64,000 nucleotides of DNA, taken from Demequina aestuarii (GTDB taxonomy: Bacteria > Actinomycetota > Actinomycetes > Actinomycetales > Demequinaceae). Shown here one piece after another: positions 1-8,407 of the stretch (position 1 is its first letter; every line of letters starts with the position of its first letter). The stretch lies in assembly GCF_000975095.1 (NCBI RefSeq), contig NZ_BBRD01000001.1:1879467-1943466 (forward strand), read 5' to 3'. Below the pieces are notes generated by a model that was not told the DNA's origin, made no database searches, and worked only from the letters and a program-made list of their open reading frames with translations. Made by a program: the position numbers and the translations under genes.

Positions 1-154
1 CGGACGCCGCGGCATCGGCATCCCGGCCGACGATCACGATGGCGGCTCCGGCCTCGGCAAGCGCCAGCGCGAACGTGCGACCGAGTCCCCTGGTCGCTCC
101 GGTGACCACCGCCGTGCGGCCGGCGAGATCGAACTGCGACAGTGACGTACCCAT
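1..154 (-). CDS. Short-chain dehydrogenase/reductase, N-terminal part only
   Basis: The first 51 codons of a minus-strand gene that runs off the left edge. The start is ATG at 154, preceded on the minus strand by a GGGAG-like ribosome site. The visible residues contain the Rossmann cofactor motif TGATRGLG (residues 19-26, the classical TGxxxGxG), followed by an alanine-rich helix and a second strand (IVIVGRD), as in NAD(P)-dependent SDR enzymes. The catalytic Ser-Tyr-Lys region lies outside the window, so substrate and exact function cannot be judged. The NYN-domain gene lies 76 bases upstream on the same strand. Confidence 0.8.
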   Translation of the reverse strand, partial: MGTSLSQFDLAGRTAVVTGATRGLGRTFALALAEAGAAIVIVGRDADAAAS

Positions 155-230
155 GAGTGAACTCCCTTGTTCCACCTGTCACTGTAGACCGGCCGAGCGG
201 CGCCCCCCGCGGGGACCCGCGTCCAGAGCC

Positions 231-974
231 TCAGCGAGACTTGCGGCGCGGCGCCTTCCGCACGTACGCGTTCGACTGCCGCCCTTCGCCAGCCTTGCGT
301 GACGTCATCTCGTAGGAGGGGTGGGCCTCCATCAGATCCTTGAGTTTGGCGTAGCCCCACGTGCGGGTGTCGAAGTCGGACGCGAGCCGAGACAAGTTGG
401 AGCCGACGGTGCCCAACTGCGCCCAGCCGTCGTCGCCCGCTGCGGACTCGACTGCCTCGGACAGCAGCTTGTCGAGCCCTGCGTCCTTCGTGAAGGCCGG
501 GCTTGCGGCCGGCTCCGGCGCAGCCTCCGTGTCGCCCAGGTTCTCCACGTAGACGAACTGCGTGCACGCAGCCACGAAGGGCTTGGGCGTCTTGCGCTGA
601 CCGAAGCCGTACGCCGCCAGGCCCTGCTCCCGGATCCGAGCCGCGAGTCGCGTGAAGTCGCTGTCGCTCGACACCAGGCAGAAGCCGTCCACCATGCCCC
701 CGTGGAGCAGGTCCATCGCGTCGATGATCAGCGCGCTGTCGGTGGAATTCTTGCCCGTCGTGTACGCGTACTGCTGAATGGGCTGCACCGAGTGCTCGAG
801 CAGCTGCGGCTTCCACTTGGACAGCTGTGTCGACGTCCAGTCGCCGTAGGCGCGGCGCACGGTCGCCGTGCCGTACTTGGCGATCTCGACGAGGAGTCGC
901 TCGAGATGCTGGGCGCTGGCGTTGTCGGCGTCGATCAATACGGCCAGCCGGGCGTCGTTCGTGGGTTCTGCCAT
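231..974 (-). CDS. NYN-domain ribonuclease-like protein with C-terminal LOTUS/OST-HTH domain
   Basis: A 247-residue protein. The N-terminal ~150 residues have the layout of NYN (PIN-like, LabA/DUF88) domains: an acidic first strand (LAVLIDADNAS), the NSTDSALIIDAMDLL helix and the SSDSDFTRLAARIRE strand-helix. The spaced Asp residues would bind metal for RNA cleavage. Residues of roughly 170-240 (DAGLDKLLSEAV to SNAYVRKAP) resemble the winged-helix OST-HTH/LOTUS RNA-binding domain that often accompanies NYN. The start at 974 (MAEPTND) was chosen because the reading frame upstream overlaps the neighbouring lipoprotein and lacks homology-like composition. It probably acts on RNA in the cytoplasm. 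The target is unknown, and nuclease activity is inferred from the family only. Confidence 0.75.
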   Translation of the reverse strand: MAEPTNDARLAVLIDADNASAQHLERLLVEIAKYGTATVRRAYGDWTSTQLSKWKPQLLEHSVQPIQQYAYTTGKNSTDSALIIDAMDLLHGGMVDGFCLVSSDSDFTRLAARIREQGLAAYGFGQRKTPKPFVAACTQFVYVENLGDTEAAPEPAASPAFTKDAGLDKLLSEAVESAAGDDGWAQLGTVGSNLSRLASDFDTRTWGYAKLKDLMEAHPSYEMTSRKAGEGRQSNAYVRKAPRRKSR

Positions 975-1049
975 GACCCCACTGTCCCACGCGACTGCGC
1001 CGGACCGTGCCCTACGATGACAGCCATCGCAGAGCGACTCGGGGGAATC

Positions 1050-1742
1050 ATGCGGGCAGGCCAATGGGGACACCCGGGCATCGGTGTCGCCGTCGTGGCG
1101 GTGATGGCGGGATGCTCCTCGTCTCCCACCCTCGAGCCCGAGCCCGGTGAGATCGACTGGAATGTTGCGGTGACCCGTTTTGCGATCAAGGTCGGACAAT
1201 CGGACACCGATGTGGCGTACAACCCCTGGCTCGACGAACTGATGGACATGGGCGACAGCGATGCGCCGAACCCCGATATTGACGACCTGGTCGCCTCGGG
1301 GCTCGCCGTGGTCTGCGACCTCGCGGAGGTGACGCCGAGCGCGCTCGGATCAAGCCTCAACACCGGCTTCATGGCGCGTGAAGCCGTCGACGGAGCGGTC
1401 CTCGCAGCCGCGAGCCAGGACTTCCGCGAGGCGCAAGGCGCCAGGCTGTTCCATATCCTGAACCACGATGCAGCGGGCGATTGGCCTCCTGCGGAGTTCA
1501 CGACTGCGATAGAGCGCTTGTCCAACGACCTCTTCGACGAGTGGACGGAGCTGTACGCCCTGCAGACGAGCCTCGAGCAGGCAGCCTTCACCGGTGAGGG
1601 AGCACGAGCCGCACAAGCAGCAGCGGCCGAGCGTTGTGGCGTGACTGTTGCGGGCACCGAGGCCCCGGAAGAGCTCACCGGTGTCACCGGCCTACGACTC
1701 GTCGCACCGCCGCAGGACCTGACCGCCGCACCGGACCAGTAG
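1050..1742 (+). CDS. Putative lipoprotein of unknown function
   Basis: A 230-residue protein with a lipoprotein signal: a short N-terminus, a hydrophobic run (IGVAVVAVMAG) and a lipobox ending in Cys22 (VMAGC), then a Ser/Pro-rich stretch. It should be anchored to the outer face of the membrane. The remainder is acidic and mostly helical in appearance, with no recognised domain. ATG at 1050 is preferred because GGGGGA lies just upstream. An in-frame ATG at 1017 would add 11 residues before a normal signal peptide. It is divergent from the NYN gene and shares a short 75-base promoter region with it. Function unknown. Confidence 0.7.
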   Translation: MRAGQWGHPGIGVAVVAVMAGCSSSPTLEPEPGEIDWNVAVTRFAIKVGQSDTDVAYNPWLDELMDMGDSDAPNPDIDDLVASGLAVVCDLAEVTPSALGSSLNTGFMAREAVDGAVLAAASQDFREAQGARLFHILNHDAAGDWPPAEFTTAIERLSNDLFDEWTELYALQTSLEQAAFTGEGARAAQAAAAERCGVTVAGTEAPEELTGVTGLRLVAPPQDLTAAPDQ

Positions 1743-1891
1743 CGGCGAGAGCCAGCCACCTCTGAGCGCATCCGCCCGGCCCCGCCCGCGCATCGGCCGC
1801 ATGAAATCTCCCGCACGGCAGAGATCCCGCCCGTCCCCCACGCCACCTGAGTCGCACGAGGGACGCGCGGGATCGCTGACGACGGTCGCGA

Positions 1892-3061
1892 CTACGAGAC
1901 CTTGTGCTCGGGCTCGGCCGCCTTGGCCTGCGCCCGCTCCTCCGGGTACGTCGGGTAGTCGTTGTTGCCCACCTCGGCACCCCCGCCGCCATACGCGCGG
2001 CGCATGTCGACCGGCGTGACGGGCCATCCGTAGCGCATGCGCTCGACGAGGTCCGGGTTCGACATGTAGTCGCGGCCAAAGACGAACAGGTCTGTCTTGT
2101 CGTTCTCAAGCGCCTTTTGCGCGTACTCCTGGTTGAGGTCGCCCGAGGCGATCACGGTCCCCTGGTAGCGCTCGCGAATGAACTCATTGGGGTACCGATG
2201 CCAGATCTCGCCGTCGGCCAGGTCCTCGTTCCCGGGGCCCGACAGTGACCGCAGGCTCTCGGGTGTCTTGAAGGCGACGTAGGCGAGGTCCAACTCGTTC
2301 AGCCTCTCGAGCAGGATCGCATAGGTCGAGTCCGGGTCCTCCTCCGAGATGCCGTTGAAGCGGATGTTGGGAGAGATCTTGATGCCGATTCGGTGGCTGG
2401 TGCCCCAGGCCTCGATCAGCTTCGAAAGGACCTGGACCAAGAACTCGGTGCGCTTGTAGAGCGTGCCGCCGAACTCGTCGTCCCGGGTGTTGGCCACGTC
2501 GGAGAGGAACTGGTGCGGGAGGTAGCCCGATGCACCATGAAGCTCGATGCCGTCGAAGCCGGCCGCCTTGGTGCGGATCGCAGCCTTGTAGTAGCTGTCG
2601 ATGACCTCGTGGACCTCGTCGGTGGTGAGCGCGTGGACGTCGGTGGTCATCTGAATCATGCCCTGCTCGTGGGTGTAGATCTGGAAGTCCGCCGGCTGGG
2701 ACGAGGACGAGACCATCTGCAGGCCTCCGTTGTTGACCTCGTGGCCCACGCGGCCGGTGTGCTCCATCTGCAGGAAGATGCGACCGCCCTTGTCATGCAC
2801 GGCGTCGGTGACGGTGCGCCACGCGTCCTCCTGCTCCTGCGTCGCGATGCCGGGGATGTCGCAGTAGCCCTGGCCGCAGCGCTCGGGCCACGTGCCCTCG
2901 GAGATGATCAGGCCGGCGCTGGCGCGCTGTGCGTACTGGGTCGCCATGATGGGCGTCGGGACGCCCTCCGGCGTGGCCTTGGCGCGGGTCATGGGGCCCA
3001 TCACGAGGCGGTTGGGAAGCGTGAGGTCCTTGAGCTGGAACTTATCGAGGAGATATGGCAT
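1892..3061 (-). CDS. Old Yellow Enzyme family FMN oxidoreductase (ene-reductase)
   Basis: 389 residues, the usual length for NAD(P)H-dependent flavin ene-reductases (NemA/XenB/OYE group), which reduce activated C=C bonds. The N-terminus LPNRLVMGPMTRAKA and the motif HGASGYLPHQFLSD at residues 175-188 are diagnostic. Tyr180 corresponds to the proton-donor tyrosine and His175 to the first ligand-binding residue. The second, usually Asn or His, is Ser178 here. The C-terminal part contains the phosphate-binding segment (TVIASGDLNQEYA, FVFGRDYMSNPDLV). The start ATG has GAAGG seven bases upstream. It stands alone, divergent from the 3430 membrane genes. The physiological substrate is unknown. Confidence 0.9.
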   Translation of the reverse strand: MPYLLDKFQLKDLTLPNRLVMGPMTRAKATPEGVPTPIMATQYAQRASAGLIISEGTWPERCGQGYCDIPGIATQEQEDAWRTVTDAVHDKGGRIFLQMEHTGRVGHEVNNGGLQMVSSSSQPADFQIYTHEQGMIQMTTDVHALTTDEVHEVIDSYYKAAIRTKAAGFDGIELHGASGYLPHQFLSDVANTRDDEFGGTLYKRTEFLVQVLSKLIEAWGTSHRIGIKISPNIRFNGISEEDPDSTYAILLERLNELDLAYVAFKTPESLRSLSGPGNEDLADGEIWHRYPNEFIRERYQGTVIASGDLNQEYAQKALENDKTDLFVFGRDYMSNPDLVERMRYGWPVTPVDMRRAYGGGGAEVGNNDYPTYPEERAQAKAAEPEHKVS

Positions 3062-3429
3062 GGGGGGACCTTCAGGCGAATACTGGTTGCCGTCAGGCTT
3101 TCATCGCGTTCCCGCGCCCCGTGGGACGTAAGGCCCTATCGAAAATCGCGCGGTTCCGATCATCAGAGTGGCGTGTGAACACGCGGGCACGCACGAGTGT
3201 GACAGGGGGTGGGCCACGCGACCATTGAAGTGGCACCCAGCGTCGAGATGGACGGTTCGGCACGCAATATTTCACTGGCCCTCGCTGAGGAGCGCTGTGT
3301 CCTTGAACCGGCGTGGCCTGCGACCTCCAACGCTAAGCTGAGAAATAATAGCGACAACAGTTGAGAAATAGACGTCTCATCGAGATGTCGAATCGGCTAC
3401 TATGACACTACCGAAGAGAGGTCAAACTG
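3062..3429. promoter_or_regulatory. 368-bp divergent intergenic region with repeats
   Basis: It lies between the oxidoreductase (minus) and the two membrane genes (plus). The right half (about 3330-3425) is visibly richer in A/T than the surroundings. It contains a 9-mer direct repeat TGAGAAATA at 3339-3347 and 3362-3370 (23 bp apart). Immediately after comes an imperfect inverted repeat, GACGTCTC at 3371-3378 and GAGATGTC at 3382-3389. A -10-like TACTAT occurs at about 3399-3404, and an AGAGAGG ribosome site before the TTG start at 3430. The small open frames here are not convincing as genes. The repeats are candidate operator sites, with no known regulator assigned. Confidence 0.45.
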
Positions 3430-3774
3430 TTGAATCGACGCATCAGACACGCCACGGCTTTGTCACTAGACGCGGTTGAGGTCCCTAAGCCCTTGCGTTC
3501 ACATAGGTTGACAGCGTTTACGACGACTGGCTATCTCGCACTCACTCGCGTGTACTTCTGGTCACTCGTGGCCTGCCTACTCTTCTCGCTCGCGTTCGGG
3601 ATTGTGATGGCACGAGGCGCCTTCTTCACGACAGACGGCGAACCAGCAGCTTTCGGAGCCCTGGAGACGACCGCGTTCATGGCTTGGATCGTCGTCGGAA
3701 TCGCGCACGCGTTTATCAAAGTCCTCATCGGCGAGATAGGTGAGCCACCACTCGCACCCAGAGGTCACCGATGA
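3430..3774 (+). CDS. Small membrane protein, unknown function
   Basis: 114 residues. Two predicted transmembrane helices are visible: VYFWSLVACLLFSLAFGIVM at about 41-60 and TTAFMAWIVVGIAHAFIKVLI at about 79-99. The TTG start at 3430 is chosen because AGAGAGG lies seven bases upstream and no better start exists. The stop overlaps the next gene's ATG by four bases (ATGA), so the two are probably translationally coupled. Base composition is less GC-rich than the neighbours, which may indicate acquired DNA. No family was recognised. Confidence 0.6.
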   Translation: MNRRIRHATALSLDAVEVPKPLRSHRLTAFTTTGYLALTRVYFWSLVACLLFSLAFGIVMARGAFFTTDGEPAAFGALETTAFMAWIVVGIAHAFIKVLIGEIGEPPLAPRGHR

Positions 3775-4394
3775 GCGCCGTGCACCTCACACTGTTCACC
3801 TTTGCATTTGCGAGTGCAATGGTGTCGGCCTTTTCGATTGTCCGCATCTTGCGGTTCAAGCGCTCTGTACGAAGCGTCGCGGAGAATTACGGTACGACCG
3901 CGCCCAAGCGGCTATCCGAACCGAGATATACACTCCTCAGTTCAATACCGTTGCGGCCCCGACTAGACGCTGGCGACATGAGGCCTCCACTGGGCTACCC
4001 CACGCTGAAACAGCTCCGCAGCATCCGCCAACGGTCAGTGCTGCGCGCCTACCTACAAGACGCCAGGGGCAGCCGCAGACTCATCGGAGTACTCACTCCG
4101 GTAGCGGCGCTCACGTACGGCGCCGTAGTGGGCGCGATACTGGTGCCGCTAACTGAACTCTACTTCTCAGACAATCCTTCAGCAGGGACGCCGTGGATGT
4201 CGGGCGGATGGGGCCTCGCCGTAAGAACGGCAGTGCTTCTGATCCTCGTGGTCATCACCCTAGTGATTCCGACAGTCGTCTCGATATGGGCGAGGCGGCG
4301 TCAGCACTACTTCGAACGGCTCGCAGACTTCGCTCGCACCGACAACGGTTCTCGTCGCCTGCGGAAGCGCGCGTCACGACCATCGTGGCACTGA
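3771..4394 (+). CDS. Membrane protein, unknown function
   Basis: 207 residues with an N-terminal hydrophobic segment (about 5-24), a basic soluble middle (about 30-105), then two strongly hydrophobic segments (LIGVLTPVAALTYGAVVGAI at about 104-123 and AVRTAVLLILVVITLVIPTVV at about 151-171) and an Arg-rich C-terminal tail. The start is ATG at 3771 overlapping the upstream stop (ATGA), so it forms an operon with the 3430 gene. Composition is lower in GC than most of the window. The pair might form a complex, but nothing in the sequence identifies its role. Confidence 0.6.
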   Translation: MSAVHLTLFTFAFASAMVSAFSIVRILRFKRSVRSVAENYGTTAPKRLSEPRYTLLSSIPLRPRLDAGDMRPPLGYPTLKQLRSIRQRSVLRAYLQDARGSRRLIGVLTPVAALTYGAVVGAILVPLTELYFSDNPSAGTPWMSGGWGLAVRTAVLLILVVITLVIPTVVSIWARRRQHYFERLADFARTDNGSRRLRKRASRPSWH

Positions 4395-4617
4395 ACCGCC
4401 AACCAGGCCGTGCGCTCCCGTGCGCCTCCTACGAGGCCGGTTCGCCGCTGATGCACGACGCCCACGAGCACCGAGATACCTCCCGACCTTCAGTGGACGA
4501 CCCAGTGTGCCGTTCTGAGACACCGTGGAGGGGATCGGCGCAGACTGCCTGGGCGACATCAGTCGTTCCGCCAAGCGCGCATCGGCGCTATTTACCCGAT
4601 GCGCGTACGGTCGAAAG

Positions 4618-5295
4618 ATGCACACGACATCGCAGGAGCCCACGACCCTGACCGTCGGCGACCGTGACGAGGCCGTCTCGCGCCTGCGCCACTACTTCGG
4701 GACGTGTGAATGCGCGAGCCCTGACAGCGGCGCCGAGTTCGAGACCATCGGGCACCCCTGGGACAAGAAGTCCAAGGTCACCACCGTCAGCCCCGGCGAC
4801 CTGGTGGCGCTGGCCACCCTCACGTCACCCGTCCCGGGCCCGGCCGCCGTGTGGATGCTCGACAAGCACAACCTGAAGAAGACCGAGAAGCTGCTCCGCA
4901 AGATCCCGGTCAAGGCGAAGATCGGAACCAAGAGCGGCACCAAGCTGCTCAAGGACGGCGGGCCTGCAGCCAAGCTGTGGGACCACTGGAGCCAGGCCCC
5001 CGGGTTCGGACCGGTCTCGGTCAGCAAGCTGCTCGCCCGCAAGCGCGGCAAGCTCGTCCCCGCGTACGGCTCCGTGGTCGCCGAACAGATGGACGTCGGC
5101 AATCCTGGCGAGCACTGGGCCGCCATGCAGCGTCTGTTCACCGATGGTCGACGGGACCTGTGGGTCACGGCAAAGCAATGGCGACGCGCCGCCGGTGTCG
5201 ACTCTCTGGTGAGCCCGCTCCGAGTGATCGACGTGGTGCTCTGGAGCCGCGGCACCCTTCCGGACGGCCCTCCCTGCGCCACAGTTAGGGCCTAG
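4618..5295 (+). CDS. DUF6308-like cytoplasmic protein
   Basis: 225 residues, no signal or membrane segment. The segments SPGDLVALATLTSPVPGPAAVW, KLLRKIPVK, LWDHWSQAPGFGPVSVSKLLARKRGKLVPAYGSVVAEQM and SPLRVIDVVLWSRG match my recollection of DUF6308, a family of unknown role in actinobacteria with a helix-hairpin-helix-like middle. The ATG at 4618 is preceded by TACGGT and six bases with no ribosome site, so the message is probably leaderless. The stop codon overlaps the convergent esterase stop in a shared CTAG. Function is unknown; DNA or nucleotide binding is only a guess from the basic helical middle. Confidence 0.65.
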   Translation: MHTTSQEPTTLTVGDRDEAVSRLRHYFGTCECASPDSGAEFETIGHPWDKKSKVTTVSPGDLVALATLTSPVPGPAAVWMLDKHNLKKTEKLLRKIPVKAKIGTKSGTKLLKDGGPAAKLWDHWSQAPGFGPVSVSKLLARKRGKLVPAYGSVVAEQMDVGNPGEHWAAMQRLFTDGRRDLWVTAKQWRRAAGVDSLVSPLRVIDVVLWSRGTLPDGPPCATVRA

Positions 5296-6410
5296 GACCG
5301 CCCCGCAAACGCCTCCGCGAAGAACGGCAGCACCGCGTCCGTCATCCGCTCGCGGAACAGGCTGGTGTGAGTGCCGTCGTGCACCGTATACGTGTGCGGC
5401 ACGCCCTGCGCGGTGAGCTCCGCATCGATGAAGTCGCAGCCCTCCACGATCCACGTGAACTCGTCGTTCGAGCCGCAGTCGAGGCCGAGCGTCTCGAGCG
5501 ACAAGAGCGCCTCGCGGTGCTGGGCGATGTCGACGTCGATGTCGCCGATGCCCGCCTCCCACTGCTCCCACACGGTGTCATCACGCACCACCTCACCGTC
5601 GACCAGCGAGTACGGGTACTGGAAGTACGGCGGCTCCGGCGAGGGGGCGAAAGCCGTGCCGTACGAGAGCGCGAACCTCGCCGCTGAGGCCGACAATGCG
5701 CTCAGCAACGCCTCCCCCTCCAGTCCCTCGAGAGCCTCCATCGCCAACAGCACCGGTGGCGCATCGGACGCGGACCCGAGCAGCGCGAGGTCTCCTAGCC
5801 CGTCCTCCCCCGCCACCGCCGGCGCCATCACGAGCACCGAGCCGAACACATCCGCATGCCTCATTCCGATGGTGAGCGCGCCATACCCGCCCATCGAGTG
5901 CCCGGCAAGGCCCCGGGATTCGGCCGATGCGCGGGTGCGGTAGTGCGTATCCACGTACGGGACGATTTCGGTGACCACGGCCTGCTCCCAGTTGCCGATG
6001 GCCTCCGAGTCCGTGTACCAACTGCCGCCCAGCTCGTTGGCGCCCGTGACGGTCACGACGATCATGGGCTCCGTCTCATTGAGCGCCTCGCCGAGGACGT
6101 CGGGCATGTCCGCGGCCGTGCTGGACGCGGAGTAGCCGGGCAGGAAGTACAGGACGGGCAGCGGGTCGTCCGAGGTGAAGTACGCATCGGGCAGGAGGAC
6201 GCCGACGGTGATCTCGGTCGAGGCGCCCAGCAGGTTGCCGGCCAGCTCCTCGGAGTCGAACTGGAAAACCGTGCTCTGTGCGTGCGTCGCCTCAGGAGTG
6301 GCCGAGGAGGTGGCGACAGCGTCGCCCGTGTCGCCGCACCCGGCCAGGGCGACGGCGGCCATCACCACCGTGGCGGACCACGCGCGACGCGTGACCCCGA
6401 GCGTGCTCAT
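5292..6410 (-). CDS. Secreted lipoprotein esterase, alpha/beta hydrolase fold
   Basis: 372 residues. A lipoprotein signal ends at LAGC (Cys25), so the enzyme is anchored outside the membrane. The catalytic domain resembles the putative-esterase (esterase D / FrmB / Fes-like) family: VLLPDAYFTSDDPLPVLYFLPGYS, then the nucleophile elbow GHSMGG near residue 170 and a C-terminal HDGTHTSLF segment supplying the catalytic His. These enzymes cleave acyl esters (acetylated sugars, feruloyl or short-chain esters). The substrate cannot be assigned. It lies downstream of the GH114-like lipoprotein on the same strand (41 bases), and both could act on extracellular polysaccharide. Confidence 0.8.
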   Translation of the reverse strand: MSTLGVTRRAWSATVVMAAVALAGCGDTGDAVATSSATPEATHAQSTVFQFDSEELAGNLLGASTEITVGVLLPDAYFTSDDPLPVLYFLPGYSASSTAADMPDVLGEALNETEPMIVVTVTGANELGGSWYTDSEAIGNWEQAVVTEIVPYVDTHYRTRASAESRGLAGHSMGGYGALTIGMRHADVFGSVLVMAPAVAGEDGLGDLALLGSASDAPPVLLAMEALEGLEGEALLSALSASAARFALSYGTAFAPSPEPPYFQYPYSLVDGEVVRDDTVWEQWEAGIGDIDVDIAQHREALLSLETLGLDCGSNDEFTWIVEGCDFIDAELTAQGVPHTYTVHDGTHTSLFRERMTDAVLPFFAEAFAGRS

Positions 6411-6451
6411 GTCGCGAATCTAGCGCGCCCCCACTCCAGGCACGACTGCGC

Positions 6452-7315
6452 TCAACACGACTCGTAGACGTACCCGGGCTCGCCAGCAGCGACCAGGTCA
6501 CGGTCGCGCAGTACCGTGAGCGGCGCGGTCCCTGGCATCGCGCAGACCTCGGCGAACGTCAGGCCCGCCTCATCGAGCGCATCGGGGTACTCGACCTGGA
6601 GCACGTACTCGCCGTAGACGTCCGAGTACGCCGCGCACTCGCCCCACACGCCGCACTCCTCCGCCACCGCGAAGTCGAAGCCCAAGTGTTCTTGGGCGAC
6701 CTGCGTGACCTCGGCGGCGTTCTTCTGCGCGATCGCGAGGCCGTGCTCGTGGGCCACCTCCACGTAGGCGCGGGCCAAGGCGTGGGCGCCGTCCTCGGAC
6801 ACCTCGCCGAACCGCGTCCACGTGTCGAGGTTGTCGATCTCCACGGCGTCGAAGCCCGCCTCGGCACACCCGGCGATCACCGGGGAGAGCAGGTCGAGAA
6901 TGCCCTCACGCTGGGCCGCCGTCGATGGATCCAGGATGAACTCGTCGGGCCAGTCCGGGTCCACCACCGGCTCGCCGGCCTGGTCGCGCAGCAGCAGCTC
7001 CGGAGTCGCGAGCCACTGCTCCGCCTCGCCGGGCTGAGTCTGAAAGCCGTTGACGTAGCAGACGCTGTAGGCGCCCTCCAGGGGCTCAGCGGTCGCGTCG
7101 CGGACCACCACGTCAATGGCGACCTCGCCTGCGCCCGACGAGACAGCGTCGTACGCGCCGCCCAGCTGATAGTCCAACACGCCCTCGGTGGGCGGCAGCT
7201 CCACCTGCTCCGAGTCCGCTTCCCCGGCACACGCCGTGAGCATCAGCGCGACGCCGGCTCCCACCACGACCGATGCGCGTGCCAGGCCAGCCGAAGGGTG
7301 TCCCATGCGCGCCAT
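6452..7315 (-). CDS. GH114-like secreted lipoprotein glycosidase (endo-alpha-1,4-polygalactosaminidase type)
   Basis: 287 residues from ATG at 7315 (AGGA about nine bases upstream); ATG at 7306 is an alternative. The signal peptide ends in LTACAGE (lipobox). The mature part is a TIM-barrel-like domain with the hallmarks of the GH114/TM1410 group: YVNGFQTQPGEAEQWL, FDAVEIDNLDTW, LARAYVEVAHEHGLAIAQKNAAE and FDFAVAEECGVWGEC. The acidic residues in VEIDNLD and AVAEEC are the likely catalytic pair. Family members cleave galactosaminogalactan-like polymers. The activity is inferred by family resemblance and not proven here. The start overlaps no other gene, and the next gene upstream is divergent. 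Confidence 0.7.
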   Translation of the reverse strand: MARMGHPSAGLARASVVVGAGVALMLTACAGEADSEQVELPPTEGVLDYQLGGAYDAVSSGAGEVAIDVVVRDATAEPLEGAYSVCYVNGFQTQPGEAEQWLATPELLLRDQAGEPVVDPDWPDEFILDPSTAAQREGILDLLSPVIAGCAEAGFDAVEIDNLDTWTRFGEVSEDGAHALARAYVEVAHEHGLAIAQKNAAEVTQVAQEHLGFDFAVAEECGVWGECAAYSDVYGEYVLQVEYPDALDEAGLTFAEVCAMPGTAPLTVLRDRDLVAAGEPGYVYESC

Positions 7316-7424
7316 TCTAGGATTTCCTGGAATGCCCCGATCGCGACCCCTCCGCGCTCGAGCGCTGGCCGACGGAACTCCACCCCGCGAAGCGGCGCCC
7401 GTCCCGCGCCGTAGTGTCAGTGAC

Positions 7425-7832
7425 ATGACTGAAGCGCCTCCGGCACCGATCGACGATGACAGCCCTCGTCAGTACTTCGAGAACGTCGAGCAGGCGCTCA
7501 AGGAGTTCCGGATCCCCGTCGAGAACCACAGGCTCGCCCGCGAGACCCTCGCGACGTTCGAGCACGGGCGCATCTACATGCCCGTGAAGAGCCGTCAGTA
7601 CGTGGCCTTCGAAGGGCGGGAGGGCCCGCCCGCACTCGCGTGGCTGCACTCGGGCTATGTCGAGCTCCGCACGGCGCCCGGCACCTACTCCCATGTCCCG
7701 CTCCCGACGAACAGCATCGGAGGGGGCAGCGGGGGCGGCACCCGTCGCAACCGTGCCGACGAGCAGCGCGAGCCGTGCCCCACCTGCTACACCGAGCTCC
7801 CCGCGACGGGCATGTGCGGCACGTGCGACTGA
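7425..7832 (+). CDS. Small protein with C-terminal zinc ribbon, unknown function
   Basis: 135 residues, cytoplasmic. The C-terminus carries two CxxC pairs (CPTC and CGTC, spaced by 11 residues), a likely zinc ribbon. They follow a flexible Gly-rich linker. The N-terminal ~90 residues (YFENVEQALKEFRIPVENHR, FEHGRIYMPVKSRQYVAFEG) are not recognised. ATG at 7425 is favoured because the upstream reading frame is antisense to the GH114 gene's 5' end, and TAGTGT stands seven bases before the ATG without a ribosome site (leaderless pattern). Convergent with the DNA glycosylase. Confidence 0.6.
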   Translation: MTEAPPAPIDDDSPRQYFENVEQALKEFRIPVENHRLARETLATFEHGRIYMPVKSRQYVAFEGREGPPALAWLHSGYVELRTAPGTYSHVPLPTNSIGGGSGGGTRRNRADEQREPCPTCYTELPATGMCGTCD

Positions 7833-7846
7833 GCCCGGACCGAGGC

Positions 7847-8407
7847 CTACACGCCCGCTGACTGGTCCAGAAGCTCCCGCAGCTCCTGCATCACGGCGAC
7901 CGCCTTGTCAGCGGCGTCGAAGGGGCCCGGCATCCGGAACACCCGTGCCCCCGATGCGGTGCGGGCGACCTGGAGCCCCGGCCTCCCGGCTTCGCCCAGC
8001 AGTGCCTCGACCGGATGGCGGAAGACGCAGATGACGAGGCCCACGCCGCGCTCCTCGAGCTTGGCGCGCAGCACGTCGCGTCCATGGTCGAGTTCGCCCG
8101 GCGTCACGTCGCGCTCACCCACCGTGGGCCGCTTCACGATGTCGGTCAGTCCGAACCCGGCATCAAGCGCGGCCTCTTCGAACTGAGTGACACCCGCGGG
8201 CAGGTTCCAGCCGGCCGCATCCCCGATGCGCCGCAGCTGCCGCTGACCCACCCTGCCCTGGTAGTAGTGGCCAGCCTTCACGCTCACCGGCGAGGGGTTG
8301 AGGCCGACGATGGCCACGCGCGCCACCGCAGGCCAGACGTCGCCGAGGGTGACGTACTCGTCGCCCATCCAGGACTCCCGGGCCTGGTAGCCCACGAGGT
8401 CGGTCAC
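7847..8407 (-). CDS. G/U mismatch-specific uracil-DNA glycosylase (Mug/TDG family)
   Basis: 186 residues from GTG at 8407 (GGAGAG upstream). It has the Mug/TDG layout: the motif VAIVGLNPSPVSVKAGHYY, whose Asn lies in the position of the catalytic Asn of the GINPG motif, followed by the LTDIVKRPT segment and a C-terminal VFRHPVEALLG motif that inserts into the minor groove. It would excise uracil or thymine from mismatches in DNA repair. The start overlaps the upstream 5'-nucleotidase stop by four bases (GTGA), so the two genes are translationally coupled in a nucleotide/DNA-maintenance pair. Confidence 0.75.
   Translation of the reverse strand: MTDLVGYQARESWMGDEYVTLGDVWPAVARVAIVGLNPSPVSVKAGHYYQGRVGQRQLRRIGDAAGWNLPAGVTQFEEAALDAGFGLTDIVKRPTVGERDVTPGELDHGRDVLRAKLEERGVGLVICVFRHPVEALLGEAGRPGLQVARTASGARVFRMPGPFDAADKAVAVMQELRELLDQSAGV

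Noticed and set aside
3093..3275. Small minus-strand ORF in the divergent gap
   Set aside because: Low-complexity Arg/Pro composition, no ribosome site and no homology-like pattern.
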